Below are positions 24,192 through 33,607 of a stretch of DNA of 64,000 bases, piece after piece. The stretch's first letter is position 1. The number at the start of each line of letters is the position of its first letter. Position numbers and translations under genes: made by a program. A model generated the notes under the pieces. That model was given only the letters and a program-made list of their open reading frames with translations. It was not told where the DNA came from and made no database searches. This stretch comes from Ramlibacter albus (GTDB taxonomy: Bacteria > Pseudomonadota > Gammaproteobacteria > Burkholderiales > Burkholderiaceae_C): NCBI RefSeq assembly GCF_014297445.1, contig NZ_JACORU010000002.1, positions 476,843 through 540,842 of the forward strand, read 5' to 3'.

Positions 24192-25877
24192 ATGCGCCCC
24201 ATGCTCCCCGACCTGCTTGCGACCCGCAAGGGCCGGCTCACTGCCTTCTTCGCGCTGTACATCACCGAGGGCATCCCCCTCGGCTTCGCCGCGACCGCCA
24301 TCGCCACGCAGCTGCGGCGGCAAGGCGTGGGGCCGGCGGAGATCGGGGCGTTCGTCGCTTCGTTCTACCTGCCGTGGGCGTTCAAGTGGGCGGTCGGACC
24401 CTTCATCGACGTCTACCGCTCCAAGCGCTGGGGGCACCGGCGCGGCTGGATCCTCTTCACGCAGGTGATGATGGTGGTGACGCTGCTCGCGCTCATCCCC
24501 ATCCCGCTGCCCTCGCAGCTGGGCTTGTTCACGGTCATCCTGTTCATCCACAACAGCTTCGGCGCGATGCAGGACGTGGCGATCGATTCGCTGGCCGTCA
24601 ACACGCTCGGCGAGGACGAACGTGGGTTGGCGAACGGGTTGATGTTCGCGGGTGCCGGCGTCGGCCAGGCGCTGGGCGGCAGCGGCGTGTTGTTCCTGCT
24701 GGACTGGGTGCCGTTCCAGACCACTTTCGTTTTCGTGGCCTTGGCGATTTCGCTGGTGACGGGTGCCATCGTGCTGCCGATGAAGGAGGCCGCGGCGCAG
24801 GCGCTGGAGGTCGCGCCGGGCGAGAGCCGGTGGCGAGCGGCCGCGAAGGAGATGCGAAGCTTCGCGGTGGAGTCGTTCCGCTCGTTCATCGGGACGCGCG
24901 GTGCGTTCTACGCGCTCTTCTTCGCGCTGCTGCCGGCCGGGGCGATGTCACTCGGGCTCGCGCTGCAGTCGAACCTGGCCGTCGAGATCGGCATGAAGGA
25001 CGACGAGGTCGGCGCGCTCGCCTTGTGGACGGGGCTGGTGTCGTCCGTGGCGATGGTCATCGGCGGCTGGCTCTCGGACAAGTGGGGGCGGCGCCGCACG
25101 CTGGCCGTGTACATGCTCGGCATGAGCTTCCCGGTGCTGTACCTGATGTGGATCTTGCAGCAGGCCGGCTACGTGATGCCGCGCGAGCCCGGGGGTGCGC
25201 CTTTGCCGGGCCTGATCTGGCACTTCTGGATCGCGAACTTCTGGTATTCGGTGTTCCAGGGGCTGATGTACGGCACCCGCACGGCCATCATGATGGACGT
25301 GACCAACCCGCGCGTGGCGGCGACGCAGTTCACCGCGTACATGGCGATGATGAACCTCGCGATCGCCATCGCGGCGATGTGGCAGGGAGTGGCGGTGGAA
25401 GCGTGGGGCTACCCGGTCACGCTGCTGGTCGATGCGATCACGGGGCCGTTGTGCTGCCTGCTGCTGCCGGCGATGAAGCGCGAGGTCTCGTTCTCGGATT
25501 CGCTGGCGCAGGGGCGGGCCAAGAAGATGTCGCTGGTGCTGGGCGTGTTGTGTTTGGCATGGCTGCTGTACTGGGCGAACCACGACGTTCTCGGAAAGGC
25601 GCAGCCGATCATGGGGACGTTCTTCACGCTGGTGTTCATCGGGTCGGCGCTCTTCCTGCTGGCGGCGCGGGAGGTGCTCGGCGAGGGCGCGGGTCCGTGG
25701 CGCTCCGCCGCTTTGTGGGCGGCGCCATTGCTGCTGGCGATGCATGGGCGGTATTACGTGGACAAGCTGGCGCCGGCGTTGCAGCCCGTGGCGCAGGGTC
25801 TTGTCTACGTCGTGCCGCTGCTGGGCGGGATCGTGCTGATCGCGCTTTCGCGCAGGAACTGGGCAGCAGTTTCGTAA
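24192..25877 (+). CDS. AmpG-like MFS permease
   Basis: Major facilitator of the AmpG-related group, 561 aa with 12 or more predicted membrane segments. The N-terminus LYITEGIPLGFAATAIATQL and the segment FYLPWAFKWAVGPFIDVY are characteristic of AmpG, which imports muropeptides, and of related acetyl-CoA and siderophore permeases. GGWLSDKWGRRRTLAVYMLG is the usual MFS loop. A second ATG at 24201 is an equally good start; neither has a strong SD. The C-terminal part is longer than in enteric AmpG (about 490 aa). Muropeptide uptake is plausible but not proven. Confidence 0.82.
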   Translation: MRPMLPDLLATRKGRLTAFFALYITEGIPLGFAATAIATQLRRQGVGPAEIGAFVASFYLPWAFKWAVGPFIDVYRSKRWGHRRGWILFTQVMMVVTLLALIPIPLPSQLGLFTVILFIHNSFGAMQDVAIDSLAVNTLGEDERGLANGLMFAGAGVGQALGGSGVLFLLDWVPFQTTFVFVALAISLVTGAIVLPMKEAAAQALEVAPGESRWRAAAKEMRSFAVESFRSFIGTRGAFYALFFALLPAGAMSLGLALQSNLAVEIGMKDDEVGALALWTGLVSSVAMVIGGWLSDKWGRRRTLAVYMLGMSFPVLYLMWILQQAGYVMPREPGGAPLPGLIWHFWIANFWYSVFQGLMYGTRTAIMMDVTNPRVAATQFTAYMAMMNLAIAIAAMWQGVAVEAWGYPVTLLVDAITGPLCCLLLPAMKREVSFSDSLAQGRAKKMSLVLGVLCLAWLLYWANHDVLGKAQPIMGTFFTLVFIGSALFLLAAREVLGEGAGPWRSAALWAAPLLLAMHGRYYVDKLAPALQPVAQGLVYVVPLLGGIVLIALSRRNWAAVS

Positions 25878-25970
25878 CGTCATGCCGGGCTGCGACGGTT
25901 CAACCCAGCCATCCTGCAATTCGTCGCAAGGTCGCGGCCGCGAACGGAAAGCGCCTATAGCATCCCGACC

Positions 25971-27059
25971 ATGCACCCCAAGGACCCCGCCTCCACCACC
26001 CGCGTCACATGGGCGTACGTGGGCGGGTGCGTCCTCGCCTGGTTGCTGCACATCCTGGCCAACCTCGACACCCAGCGGGGCACCTGGTCCGCTTGGGAGG
26101 CGATCTACCAGGCAACCTGGGCGCTCTGGCCCGCGGCCCTGCTGGGCGCCCTGCTCTTCCCCTGGGTGCGCTGGCTCGACGCCCGCGCGCTGTCGCTGCC
26201 CGCGCTGGTCGCGGCGCACACCGGCGCCGCGCTGCTCTTCGGCGCGGCGTGGCAACTGCTGGACTTCGCCGGCCTGTGGCTCGCCTTCGGCCCCGAGCAC
26301 GCCGGCGCCAACCTGCGCAAGGCGCTGCTGTCGCGCGAGATCGTCGGGCTGGTCGTCTATGCGGGCATCGCCATCGGCTTCACGGCCGTGCTGCAGGCCC
26401 GCCGTGCCCGCGCCGGGCTGATCGCTGCCGCGCAGGCCGAAGCGGACCTGGCGCGCGCCGAGCTCGCCGCCATCACGGGCAAGCTCAACCCGCACTTCCT
26501 GTTCAACACGCTCAACTCGGTGATCGTGCTCACGCGCAAGGACCCGCAGCGCGCGGAGCAGGCCCTGCACCAGTTCAGCGACATGCTGCGCTACGTGCTC
26601 GCGACGCAGCGCGAGGCGAAGGACCGCGTGAGCCTGCAGGACGAGCTGGACTTCGTGCGCAACTACCTCGCGCTCGAGTCGCTGCGCCTCGGCCCGCGCC
26701 TGCAGGTGGACTGGTCGCTCGACCCCGACACGCTGCAGGACGAAGTGCCACCGCTCACGCTGCAGCCGCTGGTGGAGAACGCCATCGTGCACGGCGTGGC
26801 GCCGCGCAAGCAAGGCGGCCGCGTGGGCATCGTCAGTGAGCGCGATGCCGCCGAAGGCGTGCTGCACCTGTGCGTGCAGGACGACGGCGCCGGGTGCGAC
26901 CCTTCGAAGCTCGATGCAGCCGAGGGACGCAGCGGCATCGGGCTGTCCGCGCTACGCCGCCGCTTCGCGCTGGACTTCGGCGGCCGCGCGCGCATGTCGA
27001 TCTCGACGGCGCCCGACGCGGGCTTCCGCGTCGACCTGTGGATTCCGCAACCCGCATGA
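25971..27059 (+). CDS. LytS/AlgZ-type sensor histidine kinase
   Basis: Membrane histidine kinase, 362 aa. Four hydrophobic segments occupy residues about 13-145 with almost no periplasmic loop, then a short coiled coil leads to the His_kinase domain: LNPHFLFNTLNS with phospho-acceptor His175, LRYVLATQ and YLALESLRLG, then the ATP-binding domain with PLVENAIVHGV (N box) and GIGLSALRRRF. This is the family that partners with LytTR regulators. The stop overlaps the next gene's ATG (ATGA), so kinase and regulator are coupled. The signal sensed is unknown. Confidence 0.92.
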   Translation: MHPKDPASTTRVTWAYVGGCVLAWLLHILANLDTQRGTWSAWEAIYQATWALWPAALLGALLFPWVRWLDARALSLPALVAAHTGAALLFGAAWQLLDFAGLWLAFGPEHAGANLRKALLSREIVGLVVYAGIAIGFTAVLQARRARAGLIAAAQAEADLARAELAAITGKLNPHFLFNTLNSVIVLTRKDPQRAEQALHQFSDMLRYVLATQREAKDRVSLQDELDFVRNYLALESLRLGPRLQVDWSLDPDTLQDEVPPLTLQPLVENAIVHGVAPRKQGGRVGIVSERDAAEGVLHLCVQDDGAGCDPSKLDAAEGRSGIGLSALRRRFALDFGGRARMSISTAPDAGFRVDLWIPQPA

Positions 27060-27793
27060 CCACAATCACCACCCTCATCGCCGAAGACGAGCCGCTCGCC
27101 GCCGAAGCGCTGGCGGACTGGGTGCACGACACCCCGTCGCTCAAGCTCGTCGCAACCTGCGCCGACGGCGAAAGCGCATTGCAGACCATCAAGGACCTCG
27201 AGCCCCAGCTCGTGCTGCTCGACATCGAGATGCCCGCCCTCAACGGCCTGCAGGTGCTGCGCGGCGTTCGCGATGCGGGCCTGAAGCCGGCCGTGATCTT
27301 CACCACCGCGTACGACGAGCACGCGCTCGCCGCCTTCGAACTGCACGCCGCCGACTACCTGCTCAAGCCCTTCTCGCGCGAACGCTTCGACGAGGCCGTG
27401 GACCACGCGCTCTCGCGCAGCGAGGCACCGCCGCTCGAAGCGCTCGAACAGGTGCGCGAGCCGCAGCGGCTCACGCGCATCCTGGTGCGCGACCGCGGGA
27501 TGATCATCCCCGTCGCGGTGGACACCATCGAGCTGCTGCAGTCCGACAGCAAGTACACGTCGATCACGAGCCGCGGCCAGAGCTACCTGGTGCGCCTGCC
27601 CATCACGAGCTTCGAGCAGCAGCTGGACCCGCAGCGCTTCCTCAAGCTGCACCGAGGCTGCATCGTCAACCTGGAGTTCGTGCAGTCCATGAAACCCAAC
27701 GAGTCCTCGCAGCTCGTGGTGCAGATGCGTGACGGCACGCGCATCACGGCCAGCCGCGAGGTCAGCAGGAAACTGCGGGAGCAATCGCTATGA
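27056..27793 (+). CDS. LytTR-family response regulator
   Basis: Response regulator, 245 aa. The receiver domain has the acidic pair EDE near residue 10, phospho-acceptor Asp56 in LVLLDIEMP, Thr in FTTAYDEHA and Lys in LLKPFS. The C-terminal LytTR domain starts about residue 140: ILVRDRGMIIPVAVDTIELL, YLVRLPITSFEQQL, FLKLHRGCIVN, KPNESSQLVVQMRDG. LytTR domains bind paired direct repeats. It is the cognate partner of the preceding kinase and overlaps the following DUF2807 gene (ATGA), so that exported protein is the first candidate target or output. Confidence 0.93.
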   Translation: MTTITTLIAEDEPLAAEALADWVHDTPSLKLVATCADGESALQTIKDLEPQLVLLDIEMPALNGLQVLRGVRDAGLKPAVIFTTAYDEHALAAFELHAADYLLKPFSRERFDEAVDHALSRSEAPPLEALEQVREPQRLTRILVRDRGMIIPVAVDTIELLQSDSKYTSITSRGQSYLVRLPITSFEQQLDPQRFLKLHRGCIVNLEFVQSMKPNESSQLVVQMRDGTRITASREVSRKLREQSL

Positions 27794-28491
27794 AACGTCG
27801 CCTTCTTCTCCTCCTCGCGGCACTGTCGGCCGCAGCGGCCCACGCGCAACCGAGCCAGCAGACGCTCACGCCCGGCCCGTTCGACCGCCTGAGCATCTCG
27901 GGCAACGCGCGCGTGGACCTGACGCAGGGGCCGCGCGACGAGGTCACCATCGTGGGAGAGGACGGCGTGCGGGCGAAGGTCCAGCTGCACCTGTCGAAGA
28001 GCGGCCGCCTCGATATCTCGACGGAGGACGACTGGAAGTTCTGGAACCGCGAGCCGGTGCAGCTGCGCGTGCAGATGCGCGAGATCTCGCGCCTGACGAT
28101 TTCCGGGGCGAGCGACATCGCGGCGCGCGGGCCCATCCGCGCCGACAACCTGCGCGTGGACATCTCGGGCGCGGGCGAAGTGAAGCTCGCGCAGGTCAAT
28201 GCCAAGCAGCTGCGCTTCAACATCTCCGGCGCCGGCGAAGGCGTGCTCGGCGGCGGCGCGGTGGACGAGCTGCAGCTGCACATGTCCGGCAAGGGCAAGG
28301 TCACGGCCGACAAGATGAAAGCCGTGCAGGGCACCGTGGTCATCAGCGGCGTGGGCAACGCCGACGTGTGGGTGACGGACGACCTGCGTGTGGTCGTGTC
28401 CGGCGTGGGCCAGGTGAACTACTGGGGGCAGCCGAAGATCCGGCAGGAGATCTCGGCGATCGGGTCCGTGAATGCGAAGGGGAACAAGTGA
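27790..28491 (+). CDS. Exported DUF2807 (head GIN) beta-helix protein
   Basis: Exported protein, 233 aa, with signal peptide MKRRLLLLLAALSAAAAHAQ. The mature part carries the DUF2807/head-GIN fold: FDRLSISGNARVDLTQG, LTISGASDIAARGP, VDISGAGEVKLAQVNAKQL, NISGAGEGVLGGGAVDEL and VISGVGNADVWVTDDLRVVV. The ISGAG/ISGVG units recur about every 20 residues and build a right-handed beta structure. Function of the family is not established; in Bacteroidetes it is envelope associated. Third gene of the LytS-LytTR operon, overlapping by four bases. Confidence 0.85.
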   Translation: MKRRLLLLLAALSAAAAHAQPSQQTLTPGPFDRLSISGNARVDLTQGPRDEVTIVGEDGVRAKVQLHLSKSGRLDISTEDDWKFWNREPVQLRVQMREISRLTISGASDIAARGPIRADNLRVDISGAGEVKLAQVNAKQLRFNISGAGEGVLGGGAVDELQLHMSGKGKVTADKMKAVQGTVVISGVGNADVWVTDDLRVVVSGVGQVNYWGQPKIRQEISAIGSVNAKGNK

Positions 28492-28514
28492 AGACGGCTC
28501 GACTCGCCGCCATG

Positions 28515-28539
28515 GACCCCGGGTCAAGCCCGGGGTGAC
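28515..28539. repeat. Palindromic interspersed repeat, copy 2
   Basis: Stem ACCCCGGG / CCCGGGGT around loop TCAAG with flanks G and GAC, the same layout as 1316-1340. One base pair differs (T-A in copy 1, C-G here), a compensating change that preserves pairing. It lies between the convergent DUF2807 and ketopantoate reductase genes and may also serve as a weak bidirectional terminator, although no T tract follows. Confidence 0.75.
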
Positions 28540-28547
28540 GCGGCGGC

Positions 28548-29465
28548 TCAGGGCTTCGGCTTGGTCTCGATCAGCTTCACCAGCGCCCACAACACGCGAT
28601 TCGCGGGGGTCGGGATGCCCAGCGCCTCGCCGCGCTTGACGATCAGGCCATTGAGGTAGTCGATCTCGCTCGGCTTGCCACGCGCAAGGTCCTGCGCGGT
28701 GGAGGAGTACTGCCCCGGCATCGTCTCCATGATGGCGCGGATGGCGGCGTCGGGGTCGCCGGCCAGCGTGACGCCCTCCGCCCTGGCAACGGCCTTGCAC
28801 TCGTCGACCACGTCGCGCATGACGTCGAGGATACCGACGCCCTTGACGTTCTCGCCGTACGGCCGCTGCGCGATGGCGGAGACCGCGTTGTACGCGCAAT
28901 TGAGGATCAGCTTCACCCACAGCGCGCCGCGCACGTTGTCGGAAACCTGCGTCGGCACCTTGGCGTCGTTGAGCGCCTGGGCGAATTCGGTGCTGCGCGC
29001 CGACGGCTCGATCATCAGCTCGCCGCGGCCATGGTGCTTGAGGTGGCCGGGGCCGGCCATCTCGGTGCCGACGTACACGACGGCGGCGGCGACGGCGTGG
29101 TCCGGCAGCACGGTGCGCAAGCGGTCGGCGTTGTCCACGCCGTTCTGCAGGCACAGCACCAGCGTGTCCGGCCGCAGGTGCGGCCTGAGCTGGCGGCCGG
29201 CTTCCTCGGTGTCCATCGACTTCACGCAGAAGAGCACGACGTCCGCACCTTTCGCGCCTTGCGCATCCGGCACTGCCTTCAGGCGAACGTATTCATCGAA
29301 GGTGCGCGTCTCCATCCGCAGCCCGTCGCGGCTGATCGCCTCCACGTGCTGCGGTCGCGCGACCAGCGTCACGTCATGCCCCGCCCGCGCGAGCATGCCG
29401 CCGAAGTAGCAGCCGACCGCGCCCGCACCCATCACCGCGACTTGCAATTTGTTCATGGATTTCAT
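28548..29465 (-). CDS. 2-dehydropantoate 2-reductase (ApbA/PanE family)
   Basis: NADPH-dependent ketopantoate reductase-family protein, 305 aa. The N-terminal Rossmann motif is VAVMGAGAVGCYFGGMLARA; the middle has VKSMDT and LQNGVDN; the C-terminal domain has WVKLILNCAYNAVSAIAQRP (conserved Lys and Asn) and KPSEIDYLNGLIV (conserved Ser and Glu region). Enzymes of this family reduce ketopantoate for pantothenate and CoA synthesis, but genomes here often carry several paralogues with other 2-oxo acid substrates. Two in-frame ATGs (29465 and 29456) lack SD sequences. Confidence 0.87.
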   Translation of the reverse strand: MKSMNKLQVAVMGAGAVGCYFGGMLARAGHDVTLVARPQHVEAISRDGLRMETRTFDEYVRLKAVPDAQGAKGADVVLFCVKSMDTEEAGRQLRPHLRPDTLVLCLQNGVDNADRLRTVLPDHAVAAAVVYVGTEMAGPGHLKHHGRGELMIEPSARSTEFAQALNDAKVPTQVSDNVRGALWVKLILNCAYNAVSAIAQRPYGENVKGVGILDVMRDVVDECKAVARAEGVTLAGDPDAAIRAIMETMPGQYSSTAQDLARGKPSEIDYLNGLIVKRGEALGIPTPANRVLWALVKLIETKPKP

Positions 29466-29489
29466 TTTGGCATCGCCATAATGCCCCGC

Positions 29490-30503
29490 ATGGCCTACGT
29501 GGACTTGTCGCACGATGCCGCCGCCATGCGGCACATCTTCCTGGCGCTGGGGCTGGCCGCCCCGGCCGAGGACGTGCACGCCACGGCGCTGGCCGGCGGC
29601 GTCTCCTCCGGCATCTACCGTGTGGACCTGCGCTCGGGCAGCTACTGCGTCAAGCAGGCGCTGCCGAAGCTGAAGGTGGCCAAGGAGTGGCTCGTGCCGG
29701 TGGAACGCGTGTTCTCCGAGATCGCTTACCTCAAGGCCGTGGACGCCATCGCGCCCGGCCACGTGCCGCGCGTCCTGGGGCAGGACGAGGCGAGCAAGAG
29801 CTTCGTGATGGAGTTCCTCGGCCCCGAGTACCGCAACTGGAAGGCGGACCTGCTTGCGGGCCGCGTCGACCCCAACGTTGCCGCGCAAGTGGGTGCGCTG
29901 CTCGGCCGCGTGCACGCCGCGACTGCGGACGACCCGGACGTCGCGCGGCGCTTTGCGACCGATGCGAATTTCCACGCGATCCGCCTCGAGCCCTACCTGC
30001 TCGAGACCGCGAAGGCCCACCCTGCGCTCGCTGACAAGCTGGCGCAGCTGGTGCATCGCACCGCCGAGACGCGGCGCGTTCTCGTGCACGGGGACGTCAG
30101 CCCCAAGAACATCCTGCTCGGGCCGAACGGCCCGGTGCTGCTGGACGCGGAATGCGCATGGTTCGGCGACCCGGCGTTCGACGTGGCGTTCTGCCTGAAC
30201 CACTTCGTGCTCAAGGCCGTGCACGTGCCCGAGCTCGCCAGCGTGCTGCTGGAGTCCTTCGACGCCTTCGTGGACGCGTACCTGCTGCACGTGGACTGGG
30301 AGCCGCAGAACGCGCTGGAGCGCCGCGTTGGCTCTCTGCTCCCGGCGCTGACGCTCGCTCGCGTGGACGGCAAGTCGCCGGTGGAATACCTCGCCGAGGA
30401 CCGCCGCGAGCGCGTGCGCAACGGCGCCATCCCCATCATCGTGTTCCCGCTGCACTCGCCGCACGAGGTGGCGTCGCACTGGCGCAAGGAACTGGCCGGA
30501 TGA
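29490..30503 (+). CDS. APH-family small-molecule kinase
   Basis: Aminoglycoside-phosphotransferase-fold kinase, 337 aa. Motifs: glycine-rich ALAGGVSSGIYRVDL, catalytic loop VLVHGDVSPKNILL (Asp and Asn) and metal-binding LLDAECAWFGDPAFDVAF. The order and FDVAFCLNHF resemble methylthioribose and other metabolite kinases rather than antibiotic-resistance enzymes. Start at 29490 (MAYVDLS) or 29481. Its stop overlaps the ATG of the enolase-like gene (ATGA), so a phosphorylated metabolite made here is a reasonable candidate substrate for that protein. Confidence 0.82.
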   Translation: MAYVDLSHDAAAMRHIFLALGLAAPAEDVHATALAGGVSSGIYRVDLRSGSYCVKQALPKLKVAKEWLVPVERVFSEIAYLKAVDAIAPGHVPRVLGQDEASKSFVMEFLGPEYRNWKADLLAGRVDPNVAAQVGALLGRVHAATADDPDVARRFATDANFHAIRLEPYLLETAKAHPALADKLAQLVHRTAETRRVLVHGDVSPKNILLGPNGPVLLDAECAWFGDPAFDVAFCLNHFVLKAVHVPELASVLLESFDAFVDAYLLHVDWEPQNALERRVGSLLPALTLARVDGKSPVEYLAEDRRERVRNGAIPIIVFPLHSPHEVASHWRKELAG

Positions 30504-31756
30504 AGATCGCGCAGGTTGCGGCCCGCCGGGTCTGGGATTCGCGTGGGCGTCCCACGGTGGAAGTGGAAGTCACCAACGAAGACGGCACGCATGGGATCGG
30601 CATCGCGCCGGCGGGCGCGTCGCGCGGCACGCGCGAGGCGGTGGAGTTGCGCGATGGCGGGGCGCGGTTCGGTGGCCTCGACGTGCAGCAGGCGCTGGCC
30701 GCCGTGTCGCGCGAGATCGCGCCGCTGCTGGCGGGGCGCGACGTGCGGGACCAGGCCGGCATCGACGCGGCGCTGGTGGCGCTGGATGGCACGCCGAACA
30801 AATCGCGGCTGGGTGGCAATACGCTGATCGCCACGTCGATGGCGGTGCTGCATGCGGCCGCGGCTTGCGCACGCATGCCGCTGTGGCGCTACCTTGCCGG
30901 TGCGGACGAGGCCGTGCTGCCGGTTCCGCAGATCCAGGTCTTCGGCGGCGGCGCGCACGCCGGGCGGCGCGTCGACGTGCAGGACTTCATGGTCATCGCC
31001 AATGGCGCCACGTCGTTCCAGCAGGCGCTGGAGATGACGGCGGAGGTGTACCGCTGCGCGGGCGAACTGATGCGGGAGCGCGGTTCGCTCGCGGGCGTGG
31101 CCGACGAAGGCGGCTGGTGGCCCGCGTTCACGCGCAACGAGGAGGCGCTGGATGCGCTCGTCGAGTCCATCGAACGCGCGAAGCTGGTGCCGGGCCGCGA
31201 CGTGTCGATCGCACTCGACATCGCGTCTTCCGAATTCGGACACGGCGGGCGCTACAAGCTGGCGCTGGAGGACGTGGAGCTGGACTCCGATGCGCTGTGC
31301 GAGAAACTCGTGCGGTGGGTGGAGAAGTACCCCATCGTGTCCATCGAAGACCCGCTGGCCGAGGACGACGAAGACGGCCTCGTGAAGTTCACGCGTGCCG
31401 TGGGCGGCCGCGTTCAAGTCGTCGGCGACGATTACCTCGTGACGAACGCCTCGCGCGTTTCGCACGCGGCTGCGGTGGGCGCCTGCAACTGCGTGCTGGT
31501 CAAGCCGAACCAGGCGGGGACGATCACCGAGACGCGTGCGGCGCTCGATGCCGCTCGCGCCGCAGGTTACCGCGCGATCGTCTCCGCGCGTTCCGGCGAG
31601 ACCGAGGATGTGACGATCGTGCACCTCGCCACCGGCTGGAATGCGGGGCAGCTCAAGGTGGGCTCGTTCGCGCGTTCCGAGCGCATGGCGAAGTGGAACG
31701 AAGGCGTGCGGCTGGAGGCCCGCGACGGGTTGAGGTTCGGAGGCTGGCAATGGTGA
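30500..31756 (+). CDS. Divergent enolase-family protein lacking an active-site His
   Basis: Enolase-fold protein, 418 aa. Present: DSRGRPTVEVEV, Ser41 in PAGASRG, His153 in GGGAHAG, Glu203 in ADEGG, metal ligands Asp240, Glu283 and Asp310, Lys335 in VLVKPNQAGTITET and Lys386 in GQLKVGS. Changed: the near-invariant SHRSGETED of glycolytic enolase reads SARSGETED (Ala363 in place of His373, yeast numbering), and the residue matching Glu168 is Asp162. The protein is therefore unlikely to be the housekeeping enolase and may act on another phosphorylated or phosphonate compound. It lies between an APH-like kinase (ATGA) and a TPR gene (7-base overlap). Confidence 0.85.
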   Translation: MKIAQVAARRVWDSRGRPTVEVEVTNEDGTHGIGIAPAGASRGTREAVELRDGGARFGGLDVQQALAAVSREIAPLLAGRDVRDQAGIDAALVALDGTPNKSRLGGNTLIATSMAVLHAAAACARMPLWRYLAGADEAVLPVPQIQVFGGGAHAGRRVDVQDFMVIANGATSFQQALEMTAEVYRCAGELMRERGSLAGVADEGGWWPAFTRNEEALDALVESIERAKLVPGRDVSIALDIASSEFGHGGRYKLALEDVELDSDALCEKLVRWVEKYPIVSIEDPLAEDDEDGLVKFTRAVGGRVQVVGDDYLVTNASRVSHAAAVGACNCVLVKPNQAGTITETRAALDAARAAGYRAIVSARSGETEDVTIVHLATGWNAGQLKVGSFARSERMAKWNEGVRLEARDGLRFGGWQW

Positions 31757-32564
31757 TCGACGTTGCGCCCCTTTGGGATTTCTCCAAGCCGGAGGTGAGC
31801 GAACAGCGCTTCCGCGATGCGCTCGCTACCGCGCAAGGCGACGACGTGCTCGTCCTGCAGACGCAGATCGCGCGCACGTACGGCATCCGCAAGGACTTCG
31901 TTCGCGCGCGCGAGGTGCTGCGTGTCATCGAGCCCGCCATCGCTCGCTCCGGGCCCGAGGCGCAGGCCCGCTATTGGCTGGAGCTGGGCCGCACCTGGTC
32001 GTCCGCGACGCACCCGAAGGAGTCGCAGACGCCGGAAGCGGTGGCGACGGCGCGCGCGGCTTTCCAGAAGTCGCTGGACATCGCCCGCGCCGGCGCGCTC
32101 GACGCGCTCGCGATCGACGCGATCCACATGTTCGCCTTCCTCGACACGGCACCGGCTGACCAGCTGAAGTGGGGCCGCGAGGCGCTCGCCGTCGTGCTCG
32201 CCTCGCAGCAGCCCGCGGCGCAGCGGTGGCAGGCTTCGGTGCGCAACAACATCGGCTACGCCTTGCACCAGCTGGGCCGCTACGACGAAGCGCTCGCCGA
32301 GTTCCGCCAGGCGCTTGCCCTGCGCGAACAGTCCGGCAATGCGCGTTCGATCCGCGTCGCCAGGTGGATGGTCGCGTGGACCCTGCGCGCGCTGAAGCGC
32401 GACGACGAGGCCCTCGCGATGCAGCTCGCCCTGGAGCGCGAGAACGCGGCCGCTGGCGAGCCGGACGAGTATGTGTTCGAGGAGCTGGCGCATCTCTACC
32501 GGGCCAAGGGCGACGAGGCGCGCGCCGCTTACTATTCCGGCCTGCACAAGGCACGAGCAAAGCA

Positions 32565-32568
<4 letters not shown>
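31750..32568 (+). CDS. Tetratricopeptide-repeat protein
   Basis: Soluble helical protein, 272 aa, no signal peptide. TPR-like pairs are visible: RYWLELGRTW, AFQKSLDIARAGALDALAID, then the clearest unit VRNNIGYALHQLGRYDEALA / EFRQALALREQ and a further RVARWMVAWTLRALKRDDEA. TPRs provide a protein-binding groove. Its ATG is inside the end of the enolase-like gene and its stop overlaps the EVE gene (ATGA), placing it in the kinase-enolase-TPR-EVE operon. Partner unknown. Confidence 0.8.
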
Positions 32569-33032
<464 letters not shown>

Positions 33033-33110
33033 CGTCGACGTAGGCCGCGCACTGACGCCGCGGCCGTGCTTGCCTGACGAAGATAAGACGATCTTCGAAC
33101 AGGAGCACGA

Positions 33111-33587
33111 ATGAACAAGCTGATATTGGGCCCGCTGCTCGGCGCCATCCTCGGCCGCCGCATGGGTGGCGGTGCCCTGGGGCGCGCGGGGCTGGGCGGC
33201 CGCGGCGCCATCGTCGCGATGCTGCTGCCCTACGCCATGCAATGGATCCAGCGCAACGGCGGCGTGGGCGCGGTCCTCAAGCGCTTCCAGGAAAAGGGCT
33301 ACTCGCGCCAGACCGCGTCGTGGGTCGCGACCGGCGACAACGAGGTGATCGACGAGCGCGCCGTCGAGGAAGTGATCGGCCAGAACGAGCTCACGCGGCT
33401 GTCGCAGCAACTCGGCGTGCCGGAGCAGGAAGTGAAGCAGGACCTCGCGGCCGCACTGCCCGAGATCGTCAACCAGCTCACCCCCCAGGGCCTGCTCGGC
33501 GACGACGCCGACCGCATGCTCGGCGACAGCCTGCCTGCCATCGAACAGGAGGTGCAGCAGGCACGCCTCGAACAGCAACAACACTGA
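33111..33587 (+). CDS. YidB/DUF937-family protein
   Basis: Small protein of 158 aa. A Gly/Arg-rich N-terminus (GAILGRRMGGGALGRAGLGG) is followed by a helical segment and then the DUF937/YidB pattern: AVLKRFQEKGYSRQTASWVA, GDNEVIDERAVEEVIG, ELTRLSQQLGVPEQEVKQDL, LAAALPEIVNQLTPQG. Function of the family is unknown. A good SD (AGGAG) precedes the ATG. It heads three small, similarly spaced genes that end at a strong terminator. Confidence 0.88.
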   Translation: MNKLILGPLLGAILGRRMGGGALGRAGLGGRGAIVAMLLPYAMQWIQRNGGVGAVLKRFQEKGYSRQTASWVATGDNEVIDERAVEEVIGQNELTRLSQQLGVPEQEVKQDLAAALPEIVNQLTPQGLLGDDADRMLGDSLPAIEQEVQQARLEQQQH

Positions 33588-33607
33588 ACAACCAAGGAGA
33601 ACACCGC

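Noticed and set aside
29490..30503. Aminoglycoside resistance gene
   Set aside because: The fold is shared by many metabolite kinases and the setting (enolase-like operon) is metabolic.
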